A DNA stretch of 64,000 bases, taken from Chamaea fasciata. Its lineage: Eukaryota > Chordata > Aves > Passeriformes > Sylviidae. Below the pieces are notes generated by a model. That model was not told where the DNA came from. It saw only the letters and a program-made list of their open reading frames with translations, and did no database searches. Position 1 is the stretch's first letter. Each line of letters starts with the position of its first letter. The position numbers and the translations under genes were made by a program. The stretch is taken from the NCBI GenBank assembly GCA_029207755.1, contig JARCOQ010000012.1:20943740-21007739 (forward strand), written 5' to 3'. This document shows positions 30,438 to 42,547 of the stretch, piece by piece.

Positions 30438-32492
30438 GTGAGTGTTCCCTGCGCTGGGACACAGCGGGAGGGATCTGTGTGCTCCAAAATGGAGCACTTG
30501 AACGTAAAAGCATCCAGCACTGCTCATGTTCTGCCACAACAGCCTCTTCAGGGTGTGAACTGCAGGTGCCTCAGGTAGCATTTTGCCATTGTGGGATCAA
30601 ATAGGAGCAAGTATTTTCTGGTGTCTCTGTCCTGGTTTAAAAGACAGATTCTGCCAAGGAAGGTGGCAATCTTCACGGAATGGAATGATGACCCTCCTCT
30701 CTCCAAATTACTATACCTTTGAAATTACAGGGCTTCCAGGCAAAAATATGGAAAAGGAATAGCAGTTCGTTACTAGAGTATATCCGGACAGCACAGACAA
30801 CAACGCAATGCCAGAAGTTTCCAACCCGCCGAGTCCTGTTTTCCCCTTTGGTGTGGTTATGATCACAGGCTGGAGGAGCGGTGGGCTCTGGCAGGGCAGT
30901 GATTTCCCTCCCAGCCGGCACGGGCAGGGAGGGAAGGAGGAAATCGCTGCTTTTGCAAACTACGGGCAGCAGGAGATGTGGGCACTGGCAATCGGGAGCA
31001 GGCAGAAGCGGGGACGGCGGGCAGGTTCGATCACGGTGCTGAGCCCGGCGTCAAGCGCACGACGTCCCGCAGCAGCACGCTGCCGACCTTCCCGAGCCCC
31101 GGCGGAAGGACGGAAAGGTCTGCCCCCTGCAAACCTCGGCTCCGACTTCACAACCGCCCGCGGCATCACGGCACAGCTCCCAAAGAGCCCCGGATGGAAA
31201 AGCCCACCCGCACAGCCGAGACCACCCCAAACCCCCTGTATTTCCCTTCCCAGACTGAGGCCAAAATTCACTACGAAACCTAAACTCATAACAATGAAGT
31301 TGTTGAACGTTTTAAGAAAACTAATTGCCTCTCCTGATCTGCTTCTTCGCCACCCTGCATCACCACTGAGGCACTTGTTAAGTTGCCTTTTGAATAAATG
31401 AAACAAGAAAGGCAACAGGTAGAAACGCATTCCTAAGGTCTCTTCAGCTGAAGGCAGCTGTTGTATCTTTGCTTCTTTTTAACTGTTGTTGACTGTTGTC
31501 TGCATGTGGTGACCTCAGTCTCATTTGAGGTTTTGACATCTGTGTTTGTCCCTTTTGTGCTTCTCTTGCCTCCCTGCTGGAGTCACTGCTGGAGCCGGCA
31601 GTGATTACTGTTGATGGGCACAGAGAAGCTCTGGGCTGCGCCTGCAGTTGTTTTTTTCCCCCACCTGTGTTCAAATGACTCTTGGTGAGCAGGCCTGGGG
31701 AGAAGTCTCCTCCCCACAGAGCTGGCCAGCCAGTCCACTGCAGAGCGGGTTGTGGCTGGTGTCCGGGCTCTGCAGGACATCCCCACCATGCGTGGCACTA
31801 TCTCTGGCTTTCCAATATGGAAAGCAAATCTCAGAGTTAAGGTGGGGTAAACCCTTGCAGGCAGCAATCACAGTGAGTAGTATGGGTGCGATGTCCCCGC
31901 TTGTTGGGTCAAGGCTCGGGTTTGCCTCCAGCTGAGTGGGCTCTGAGCTGTCACATGCCCAGTCTGTTTGGCCCAAACCAAAAGACGCCTTAAGAATTCT
32001 GCAGAGAGAAACTGCATTAGGGTGCTTTGCATCACGTTCTAGTTCCTGATTTCATCCTCACTTTCTTCTGCTGTAGCTTCTTCTCAATGGCGACTCACTC
32101 TTTATGTATCTTGAAAAGGGTAGGAGTGTTGGCAGACTTAACAGGGAATTTTACAGTTTGAATTTTCAGAGGAAATGCTTGGTCTGGGTGCACAGTCATC
32201 AGGGAGAAATAACTGGTGCTGGTTTGGGGCAGGTGAGGGAGCTTCTCCCCATCAGAAAGAGAGAAGCTTGCAGTGTTGAGCAGGGCTAAGAGCAGGCATT
32301 TTCAAGGCTACAGTCTGGAATCAGTGTTAAAGGGAACTAAGTGACGACTAATTCCTCTTGCAGCTTCTCAGTAATCTGTAGTTCAGATAATAAAGAGCTA
32401 AACTCCAATCACGCTTTCATGCTACCAGGGTATTCCCACCGGGAGTCACGACATAACTGGTGCCTAAATGGATATTTGTGTCCTTTTCCTAG
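30438..32492 (+). other. Intron m9-m10, module b
   Basis: The LTR-like block is at about 30628-31024 and the CpG-rich block at about 30985-31175. It is otherwise as in unit 1. Confidence 0.6.
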
Positions 32493-32700
32493 GCTTTCCC
32501 TACACCAAGACCTGTCGCCTCACTAACACCTCGCGGTGTCGGACGATGGCACTCAGCCTGCTGTTAGCAGCTTTGAGCAAATACTCAGCGACAGTGAGCC
32601 CTCCTGGAGGGAGGGAATTCATTTTTCTGTGAAGCCAAGGGAGTTTACACTGAACCCCAGCGAAAGGACCCTCCAATCCCAGGAACACCAGGATATCGAG
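32493..32700 (+). pseudogene. HYDIN: HYDIN exon m10, module b (frameshifted)
   Basis: It carries the same one-base deletion as module a (CGGTGTCGG at about 32534-32542), giving a 208-nt exon and a premature stop after LTNTSR. Sharing this lesion with module a means the frameshift predates the separation of a and b, or was copied between them. Acceptor TTTTCCTAG and donor GTATGG are intact. Confidence 0.88.
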
Positions 32701-33511
32701 GTATGGGAAGAGTCCAGCCACACACACTTCAGCAGCGGGTCTGAAGCTTCACGGGAGTGTGGGAGGGCTTTAGCTCTGATGCCAGCTCTGATCATCGTGT
32801 GAGCGAGGATCTGCACTGGCGTGGGGCCTCTGTGAGCTGGGTTACTCGGGACGTTCCTGAAGGAGCACTGATTTGTTTCCAAAATCACAAGCTGAAATCA
32901 TGTCCCATAATGGTCAAGTACTGAAGGCATTTTGGTGTTTTTGAGAGCAATGTCTTTGATTGCAAGTGGGCAGAGGACGGACGAGGACCAAAGGTGGCTG
33001 TTAGAGAGATGTCATTATATAAAGCAGTTTGCTTTTCTTCTTGGTCTCATTTCTCCTGTCCTGGGGAGTAGAATGATTTGTGTTCACTGCAGGGATCTCC
33101 AGTGAAGGCAAAAAACTCTGCGGCCATGAACTGCCCAGCACCTGCTGGCCCACGCTTTGTCTTCAGCTTCCTGCTGTAAAGCTGAACTCATTCTGTTCAA
33201 GTCAGCAGATTTCCACTGCATTTATGTCATTGTAGTCAGATGAAAATTTGCCCCTTAATTTGAACACAGTGCTGCACAGAGCTTTAGTCTAATGTTTTAA
33301 TTTAGCTGACCTATGCCCTGATAGCAAGGTGTGCTTAACAAATCTGGTATTTGCCAGAAGGCTTTTGTCACTCTTAGAGACTGCTCTACACGTGGAGCGG
33401 CAGAAGAATTAAGGCAAAATCCTCCCTTTTCTTACCACAAAAACTGGAGGACATCACACGTGAGTCATGAACTTTTGTAAAGAAGAATTTACTGCTCTTC
33501 TCTTCCACCAG
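32701..33511 (+). other. Intron m10-m11, module b
   Basis: It is a copy of 6007-6817. Nothing is recognised. Confidence 0.6.
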
Positions 33512-33612
33512 GTGACCCTGTGTTCCAACACTGTGACGGAATACAACCGGAAATTGCTGGTGGACCTGGAGTGGTTTGGCAAGGGAGTGGCATCACTGAT
33601 CATCAAGGCCAG
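33512..33612 (+). CDS. HYDIN: HYDIN exon m11, module b
   Basis: This intact 101-nt exon reads VTLCSNTVTEYNRKLLVDLE, identical to module a in coding sense. Confidence 0.9.
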
Positions 33613-34855
33613 GTACCAGCACTTCCCTGGCCTCCCCCAGCGCACTGCCTTGCACAGGACGTGCTGGCTGCAGCTCCCAAGGAGACGTGTTGTTTAATGA
33701 CCTCATGTTCTGCCCAGCTGGACATGAGAACAGCAGTGCTTGAAAAGCAGCCTGTGGTGAAAAGCAGCCCTGCTGACAGCCCAGCGTGGTCCTGGGTCGT
33801 TTTCTAAAGGGACCAGGAATGATATCATTTATTGACCTGGTGCTTGAGGTGAAGCAAATTTCCCAAGGGCCTCCTCGCCTTCTTCCTGCAAGAGGTGGAG
33901 TTGTGCTGGGTTGCAACCAGCCCGCGTTGGCTTGGGGCACACCAAGCAGTCTGCTGAGGGTCAGGGTCTGGTTCTGTTAACGAGGGCACGTGACAGTGGG
34001 GAAGTGGCTCACAGCAAGAGAGGTGAGGGCAGGATCTTCAGAGGGGAAATCAGTCCTTGATGTGGCAGGTCAGCTCTACTTTTTCCCCTTCTCTCTGCTT
34101 CCTGTTTTGAGCTTTGATGTTCTCAGGCTTAAAGCAAAAGTTGTTCTTGCTCCAGCAGAATTCCATCCTGCTGTGCTGCTCTAGGTGTCAGTTTAATGAC
34201 AAGAGGGATGCAGTTCCCTGGTGCTGTTCCCACTCCCAGGCAGAGCCATCTCGTCAGTGCCTGGGCTGCCATGTTTGAAAAGCAAGTGCAATTGGGGACA
34301 GTCAGTATTTGGACCTGTGGAGTGAAGGACCAGGGGAGTTGTAGGAACTGGGACGGAGTGATCTCCCACTCTGTGGGGCAGGTGATGTCTCATGCCCTCC
34401 AAGGCTGGGGCAAACAGCTGAGTTCTCAGGCAGGGTAACAGCACCATGGGAGAGAAGGGAGTCCTTTTTACTGAGACACTAGAGTCGTGTGTTCCTGGAG
34501 CCTTACTGAGCACTGATCCCTGTTGGGAAGGCTCCCCCAGAGCTCATGGATCACTGGGACTGTTCCAGGAGTTCTTGCAAACCTTCTTGGGCGAAGGAGG
34601 GGCTGAGGCAGCTGTGGGACCAAGTGCTCTGCCTGGGGCACTTGGCAGCCTCTGGGTGCTGCCTCTCAGGTTTTGCCCCTCCTCGACAAGACATGTTTGA
34701 GTGGGAGGACTTTAAAGGCAATTTTTCACCGTAGGCCTGTTAAATGTGTATTTGACAGTGACAAAGGTGTTGTGCTCCATTTCACAATCTTTGGGGGTAA
34801 ACGTTCTCCATTCTCTCAGTATCTCTGATTCCCTTGGGGTCATCTCTTTGCCCAG
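33613..34855 (+). other. Intron m11-m12, module b
   Basis: It retains the 14 bp missing from unit 1, giving CGTTCTCCATTCTCTCAG near 34801-34818, an alternative acceptor 37 nt before the normal exon start. Nothing else is recognised. Confidence 0.65.
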
Positions 34856-34991
34856 ATGTTTCGTTCCTGAGCTGCAAGTGTACCCCCAAAACCGGGGGAT
34901 CCATGAGTGCGACCTGAAGGCCCCGTTCGTGAGGAAGTTCTTCATTTGGAATAACACCCACCTTCCTGGCTGCTACGGGCTTATTCCCCAG
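34856..34991 (+). CDS. HYDIN: HYDIN exon m12, module b
   Basis: This intact 136-nt exon (CFVPELQVYPQNRGIHECDL) keeps the normal acceptor TTTGCCCAG. Donor CAG|GTTTGG. Confidence 0.88.
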
Positions 34992-35438
34992 GTTTGGCAT
35001 CGCATCCACCTCCTCCTCTGAAATATTATTGTGGAGATTATTAGGGGGGAAGAGGGTTTGGATAAGACCTTGCCGGTTCCTATTCAGTCTTAAAGATCTG
35101 CTGAGAACAGGATCCTACCTGAATGTTAGCTTTAGGATGCAGTTTAATCTCTTGAGGAAAGGGCTTACGTTCTAGTCTTCAGGGTGTTTTCTTGTGGGAG
35201 ATCTTTGAGGGTTGTGAAAAGCTGCTGCATCCACAGACACCAGTGCTTGTGCTGGCAGCCTCCTTGCAGAACCCCCTGAGAATGCTAAGCCTACAATTCT
35301 TGGATCTTGTTTGTGCCTTTTACCTTTGTCCTGGGGATTTTTAAAAATGTGTGTAAGTTGCTGTTGGGATGGATGTTAAGGAGTTTGAAGTTTCTTCAGA
35401 GGTCCCTCTGAAGCTGGATTTGATTCTGTCCCTTCTAG
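34992..35438 (+). other. Intron m12-m13, module b
   Basis: Nothing is recognised. It is a copy of 8284-8730. Confidence 0.6.
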
Positions 35439-35603
35439 GAACCCGAGGAGGACTCTCCTGTGCTCTACTCCAGCCCCAGACCCTGTGGGATTCTCCAGCC
35501 TCGGAGCGCTGCAGAGATTCCAGTTACAGTTGAAATCCAAAGATTGGGCAAGCGTTGCACCAGTGTTTGTACCGGCGTGTTTGGGGATGCAAGAAACCCA
35601 CTG
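35439..35603 (+). CDS. HYDIN: HYDIN exon m13, module b
   Basis: This intact 55-codon exon reads EPEEDSPVLYSSPRPCGILQ onward, phase 0-0. Confidence 0.9.
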
Positions 35604-36466
35604 GTGAGTGCAAGGGGAGGTGTGTGCCTTCGTGCAACTGGTCCTGGCAGGGTGCACAGTGTGCGGGGATTCTTCCGGGGAAAAGAGGCACAGGCTGCTG
35701 TGGAGAAGGACAGCAGGGGCAGGTGGCATAAACAGCTCGTGCCTTATAGGTGGCAATGTCAGTGTCTGACCCAGAAGGTAGTTCATCTAAGCTGGAATTG
35801 AGGATCATTTTAATTACTCTTTAAAATGCTCTTAACTTTGGAAACATCTTTTTTAAAATGTTACCTCTCAGCACAAAAGAGGATGTCAGAAGATTTCTGG
35901 GAACCTTGGGCTTTCTGTAAAAGAAAGGAAAGCTGGCATCTGAAGAGTAGTTGCAAGGATTTAAGCTTACATTAAAACATGGAAATGGTGATGCCAAATT
36001 CCCTGGATGGCACCAAACATCTGAACCTGGGCCATTGTGGCACTGCATGTAAACCAGTCAACAGGGAGGACAGGCAGTGCAGGCTGTGCCAGGGAGCCTG
36101 AAGTTTGACTGAGCACTTGCTTTCAACTATCAGATTGCTTACCTAAAGAGAAGAGTTTCTCCCCACCCGAAGAACCAGTTGTTTAACTGTCAGCCTGATC
36201 TTAACTAGAGATTTCTTGCAAAGCTTCTACCTTTGGACCAATAATTTGTAGTTTGAAAGTTTCTCTTTACTTAATCCTTTTCAATTTGGAGGTGAATACA
36301 TAAGCTTTATTTTTTTCCCCCCAAAATCCCAGGAATTCAGCTGGAGAATGGTAGCTGTCCCTAAAGAAATAACTTGAGCTGGGTTGAGCTGTTTAAGCTT
36401 TTTTAGGTTTCCCTGTTTGGGTTTGATTTTTTTTTTTTACTCTTTCTTGCCTGCTTTCTGTAACAG
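35604..36466 (+). other. Intron m13-m14, module b
   Basis: The T run is 12 long (16 in unit 1). Otherwise nothing is recognised. Confidence 0.6.
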
Positions 36467-36619
36467 AGAACAGAACTACAGAGCCTTGGACGGCTGTCAG
36501 CAGTCTACATAAGTCCAAGGCTGATAGAGTTCGGCAGGATCCTAGTGCTAAGGCCTAATTCACAAGCTTTTGGCCTCTTCAACGAAGGTCTCGTCGATTT
36601 AGACTTCAGGCTAGAGATT
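36467..36619 (+). CDS. HYDIN: HYDIN exon m14, module b
   Basis: This intact 51-codon exon has GRILVL where module a has GRIPVL. Donor GTAAGT. Confidence 0.87.
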
Positions 36620-38453
36620 GTAAGTATCTGTGGGGCCGTTTTCCAGGGAAATTGACTGGTTGACATTACAAGCTGCCATGACGTGGTTTTTATATGCATC
36701 GGCCTGTGTGAGAGGAAGCGAGATACTCCAAGATTCCATCTGGGTGAGGCAAAAGGAACCTGGCTCTGGAGTGGTTTTAGCTGGGGCACTCCTCAGTGAA
36801 ATCAGGTGCAGAGATGTTGGAGCAGAAATTCGTCTGGATTGTGTTGACGAGTTCTCCCATAATTTTATGGAAGGTCTTTAGCTGTGTGTGTCACGGTTTT
36901 TGAGCTCTGAGATCAAGAGAAACCTGTGGTCCTTTGCTCCTCGGAGAGCATGGGTTTCCCTGTGCTTTCCCTGTGCCATCTACATTTGCTTTGTGCCAAA
37001 CTGCTGTTCATGGTAGAGAAGAGGGTGTGAGGTCTGTCCTCAGACTGCTGGTGGGGAGGCAATTTTCACACCTGCTGTGGGTCAGGCCAGTTGGGCTGTC
37101 CACACAAAGACATGTGTGGGGGTTGTGCACCCCCCCAGCCTGTGGTCTCTGTGCCTTTGAAGAGCATCTTTGGGGACCGGCTGCAGAGAATGGCTGTTTA
37201 ATATGTGAAGGCTGCATAGGGCAGAGGAGCTGGGGCTGCTCCCCTGGCAGGGAGAGCAGGGCTGCTGCAGCCAGGAAGGGCTTGTAGGCTGGGCCTGGGG
37301 CTGGGTGGGATGTCTGCTGGAGGGGGAGATCTCTGAGGGGCTTGAGGTCTGTTCTTCTCCATGCTGGGTGTGTTGAACTTGGAGCTGGTTAAAACCTGAT
37401 CCTGTGGACTTGTTTGTGTCTGTGGATAAAGCATCAGGCCATGTGGGAAAGTCCAGCCACAGCCTCCTGAGCCAAGGAGGAGGGGCATGATTTTTCCTCT
37501 TGCTGCTTTTCCTGCAGTTTGGGGGATAAATGTAACCTTAAAGTGAGGGATTTTTCCAGGACAGCTTTCTCGAACTACACAATGAAATTCTGCCTTCCAC
37601 CTCTTCAGGGAGCAATGCACCTTGGCTGGGTGGGCCTGGTGTGTAAAGGATGGGCTTCACGTGCTCGTTCCAGGGCTGGACCTGCAGAGCTGTGTCTGTA
37701 CAGCTGTGCTGGTGCGGGGCCTTTCCTCCCTCCTTTGGGCAGCTTCCAGCTCTCTTGGCCAATCTGTGAAGCCCATGAGAAACCAGAGGACACGAGTTCT
37801 TAGGAAGAGTGGGCCATGCCCACTGAGCACATGTCATCCAGTTTTCCCTCTGCTTCCTTCTTTCCTGCTCTGCCATAACCATTTAGAGGTGACTTTTCCA
37901 AAGCAGAAGGCCCTGGGGCACCTCTCTACAGCGGATGATCAGTGGGAAGTGAGGGCCTCGGTCCTTTAGGGGACGTTGAAAAGCATTGATGGCCTCTTGG
38001 GAAAGGATAGTTTGGTGTTGGGGTTTTGCTCAACTGGTTTTGCGGAGATATTCTTCAGGCTCTCAGCAGTGTCCTCCAGCTGTGTGGTTTCTGGAGTGGG
38101 ATTTGAGCCGTCATGACTTCCTCTGGCCCTGAGCCTTTGTGAGAAGCCAGGAGAGAGAAAGCAGCTTTCCTTGGCACACACTCCAGAGAAGGACTGGGGA
38201 AGGAACACTCTCCTGAGGATAAGCGTCCCTTGGGTTGGGCAAAACTGGGTTAATTAGGTGAGAGTCTGTTAAAGGAGGGGAAAATACAGGTTGTGTAAGC
38301 TCTGCTGTTCCCCAATACTGCAGCTTAAATTTAGGGAAATTAGGCCTTTAGGATTTTTATCCTCCCCTCTTTAGTCTTCTCCTTTTCTTACACCCCATAA
38401 GAGACCAGGGTGTATGGTTTCCATCCTAAATGCACATTATGCGTGTCTTACAG
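36620..38453 (+). other. Intron m14-m15, module b
   Basis: It is a copy of 9917-11750. Nothing is recognised. Confidence 0.55.
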
Positions 38454-38692
38454 GCTTGTAAACCTCACTGCTATGTTATTGAACCCAGGGAAGGAGTGAT
38501 CCCCGCCAGGGGTGATGTTCATGTGACTGTCACAGCAACCCTGGATGACACTGGGGTTTTTGCTGATGCTCTCCAGCTGTTCATTGGGAACAGACTTTGG
38601 ACCACCTCCACCCTCCTGGCTTTTGGCACTGGCACCACAATTGTCACAGACAAACCATTTGCTCCGGAGCTCAACTTGGGATACCAATTCAG
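38454..38692 (+). CDS. HYDIN: HYDIN exon m15, module b
   Basis: This intact 239-nt exon includes the diagnostic IVTDKPFAPELNLG. It differs from module a by a silent change. Confidence 0.95.
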
Positions 38693-40364
38693 GTAGGAGA
38701 TCTCCCACTCCCACCTCTCCTTCTGTCTCAACAAGGAGCAGTTTTGCTGTAGTCCTTCAGGCACGATCTTCTTCAGTGTTCAAAGACCCTGACTCCTTCC
38801 CTGAAGGCAGAGATACCTTTAGAGACATGTGATGGCCAGTTGAGCGTTGCTAGGTACCCTCAAAAACCACTGAAAGAGAAACCAGTTGCTCAATTGCCAC
38901 TGAATTGCCTTCAGTTCTAACACATCTATGTCCTCACTTGGTCAAGTAATGATCTCGCAGGCTCCCCCAGAACAAAAGGTTCCCAAAATGGCGCCTGGAT
39001 GAGGCGGGCCCTCCGTGTGGCTGCGGGACCAAGGGAAGATGGCATCGCACCCTTCCCTTCCAAAATGGCACCTGCCAGGCAAGCAGGGGCCCTGGGAACA
39101 AAGAGACGGGAGGGTGACAATCCCCCTGGGAAGGCAGGAGCCCGCAGAGCAGTTCCAGAGGCAGATGGAAACTTGCTGGTTTGTGTGGGGCCTGCAGTGC
39201 CGCTGCCAACGCTTCCTCACGCTGCTCGTGGGCTCTGCTGCTGCCCTGCCTGCCCAGGACTGATGCTTGTGCGGGAGGCCAGAATGTTAGGGTGCCCTCT
39301 CAGGTGCATCACCTCTGGGTTTGACCGGCAGCCTCAGGATGGCCTAAAATATTAGCGAGGCAGCATGATCAGAGGTGTTTGAAAAGCAAAACTGTTTTAA
39401 TTAAGGTGAAAATAAGAAGCCATGCAGAAAAAAGAGAAAAAGCTGTGCCGAGTGCAAGGAGGACCTTTGCACTTGCTACAACACCCCAAAAATGCCCTGA
39501 GGATCTTGGTCTATTCTCTTAAGCATGTAACAATCCAGGCCGGATTCTTGGCATCCTGCCCAATAGAAATAGGAACAGGGCTTGAGGCACAGTCTCAAAG
39601 ATCCAAGGGCTGCGTCCGTCCTGGCACAAGGCCAAAAAAGGTATCAAAACCTCTGGTTTTTACCTCATGAGTGAAACAAAGAATGGAACCCAAATCCTTC
39701 CCTTAAATGGAAGCCTCCTTGCCACTGTGGGGCTGCAAACCCTACCAGGTGAGGTACACTTCTACACAGGACCTTGCTCATTTTTCCGTTGCCAGCAGAG
39801 TTTGCAAAGTTCACTTCAAAACAGTTTCTGATTGCGAAATGAAGTTTCTACAAATGACCACCAGTGCAAAACCAAAGCTTCTATGAACGAGAGAGCCCCT
39901 GCTCCCCTGGTTTCCTCTCCTAGAGCAGACAGATGATTTCTAGCAGCTTGCTGGGATCGTCCAGAAACTTCCTCCGCGCTGGCTTTTAAAAATGCCTGCA
40001 ATCATACCCCCGCACACAAGGGCCTCAGGTGCAGGATCTCAAAGATTCAATAACAGTTTCGGGTGCAGATTAATGCAAAATACAGTAACAGTATGAATCA
40101 CCCCAGAACACACATTTTGGAGGAAAACACCAGATCCTGTTAGCCTGGCCTGGAAAATGCTACATTACCATTAGAAACATATTCCTCCTTGCAATAACGA
40201 CATCAGAAGGGCAGCTTATCAGACACTGTTCCCGGTCCACATTAAGAGCTGCAAATGAAGACGGTCTCCAAGCTATTAACAGCTCAGAATCCTCATTGGG
40301 AGCAATCTGATGACCAGGACAATAGCTTCTCCCATACTATTTTCCATTCTGGTTTCTCTTCTAG
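38693..40364 (+). other. Intron m15-m16, module b
   Basis: YY1-like cores lie at about 38985-39069 and the LTR-like block at about 39363-40023. It ends in a better pyrimidine tract than module a (TTTCTCTTCTAG). Confidence 0.6.
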
Positions 40365-40623
40365 CCTCCTTCCCTGTGCTCATCAGTTCAGACTAACAGA
40401 TGGGGGCCACCACTTCCATCAGCTCTTCTGGAAGGTGGAATGTAACAGGCCAGCTGGGAAGGAGGGCCAGAGCACCTCAGCCCACAGTAGCCCCAAGGCC
40501 AAACGTGATTCCCAGAGGCGCAAACGTACGGCCCCCGTGTTTGGGCTGGAGCCGCTGTCAATGGACCTGAAGCCAGGAGAGTCTGTGGACTTGGTGCTGC
40601 CAGGCTTCTCCCGCAAGGCGCAG
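40365..40623 (+). CDS. HYDIN: HYDIN exon m16, module b
   Basis: This intact 259-nt exon has LLPCAHQ where module a has LLPCARQ. It is the last exon of the only module seen in full, and is followed again by m1 instead of the normal HYDIN continuation. Confidence 0.9.
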
Positions 40624-42412
40624 GTGAGGTCCCCACCACGGGCTGAGCTGGGGAAGCATCAGATCCCCTCCCCTGGGCTCGTTCCACAGTCCCTTGACAT
40701 TTGCCTGGGGAAATGAGCCTGTTTGGCTCCCTTTGTGCAGCTCACAGTCAAAGCTCAGGGGCTGAGTCGTCTACGCTTTCTGCTGGAATCACTATCATTA
40801 GTGGCACTGGCACGGCAGGAAATGTTCTGAAACAGCCCTGGAATCAGATTGATGTAGCAGAAGCAGTAGGAGGCCTTTAGGTGCCACTTCAGGCTCCTGC
40901 TAAGATTCATCCAGCTCTGCTCAGATTTTCCAAAAGCAGCATGGTGCTCTGCTTTCCCCTCGGAGAACCACAGAACATCCAAAGCCATGTGCTCCTGTTT
41001 TGCAGTTTCCCAAGAGAGCTGAGAGGGAAAAAGTTGAAAAACGTCAGCAGTCGTGTTGGACTCTAAAGGGGAAAACTGAGACCATTTGAATTTCAGTCAG
41101 GGAAACATTTTCTTAAATGAGGCTTGTGCCAAGAGTGGGCTGGTGGGAAGAGACAGGAAGGACTCAAAATCATCTGGTTTAGACTTTTTGAGAGCATTTT
41201 GGTGCTCAGGGGTTGATATCTATGTGTTGAAAATGCATGTTTGCTGTGTCTGTGTATCCCAGAGAGCAGAACTTGGCCTGCTGGCTGCAAGCGGGAATGC
41301 CCAGCAGCCCAGCTTGCCTGCACAGGCAGCAAGAACCCCTGGAGAGCCAAGGTTGGCTTTTAATACTGAAACCACACTGTGAGTCAGTGCTGGTCATGTT
41401 TTGAAATATTCCCCCCGCAGGCCCGGCCCCCCTCCCCAGGGCTAGCTCTGGAGAGGCTTTGGAGGAATATCTCCGAAGGGACAGGACAAAAGATTTCAAA
41501 AGAGGCTCTTACCCCCAGATTATTCCAAGTCGTTTATTCCTCAAAGGGGTCCAGGGGCCGAAAGAGAGAGAACAAAGAAATCCAGGGGTCTTATCTAGTC
41601 TCCTATTTTGGGAGGGTCCTGGCATTCAGCCAATTAGGTGTGGACATGTAGGGAGGAAATTCCAGAAGGGTCAAAAGGCGAGAGACCATTCCCCTAAAGA
41701 ATTGCAAGGTTTCTCCAGGAGGAAAATGCCTTTGAAGCCCACAGTCAACAGGCACAACCTGTCTGTGTTTCCATCACTTTCGGGGAGGTGATTGCTGTAA
41801 TCAGTTGATGATTCTTCCTTGCTGCTTTACTGGCGCTTTAAATTCTCTTTGTCATCTCCCTTTTTTAGGGATTGCTGTGTTCCTTCTTTTGCTTTTCAGG
41901 TTTGCTTTTGTTCCCAGTAAGGCCACAGTGTTTGGTCTCCTCTCTTGCTGCTCTGCCTGCATGACTGTATCCCCCAGAACTGCCCTATCCAAAGCTGACC
42001 TGCTAGAAAGGAATTTCTTCTTCCCCGCAGGAGAATGTGCTGTTATGCTTTCAGGTAGCCCATTCCCTCCGTGGAACACGACTGCATAGCTGTGTGCAGG
42101 CAGAAATCAGCAGGTTTTTGGCCCTGTTGAATATGCAGATGATTTGGTTCAGGTGCTCTTGTCTCCATCCTGCCGGTGCTGACCTGCTCGGCCCTTCCTT
42201 CCCACCAGGCACTGCCCTACTGCCCCTGGCCAAAATGCTGGAGCCAGACAGAAGGGATTCAAGTTCACCCTTGGGAATTCTGTGCCTGTACCTCCACAGC
42301 AGAAAGGGCTTTGGAAAAGGGGTCAAGGAAGGACGTCACCAGGGCATGGACAGGTCTCCTCTTGTCCTGTTTCCTCAAGTGGCAAAATCATGGTTCCATG
42401 TCTTTCCTGCAG
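40624..42412 (+). other. Duplication-join intron (m16 of module b to m1 of module c)
   Basis: This is the second copy of the join at 13921-15709, with the same LTR-like block (about 41393-41753) and the same possible micro-exon (42031-42054). The two joins look the same, so the array grew by copying one original join rather than by independent breaks. Confidence 0.75.
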
Positions 42413-42547
42413 AATCTTCAGGGGGTGCAGGTCTCCATGGAGAGCTCACCTTACTTCCAGCTGGCGGGCCCCAGTGATGCATGCCGTGCCGTGCCAGGAG
42501 GCGCCATTACCGATGTGCACGTCCACTTCACTCCTGACGAGAACAAG
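42413..42547 (+). CDS. HYDIN: HYDIN exon m1, module c
   Basis: This intact 45-codon exon has the same coding sense as 15710-15844. Acceptor TTCCTGCAG, donor GTGAGA. It is the first exon of the least damaged module. Confidence 0.9.
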
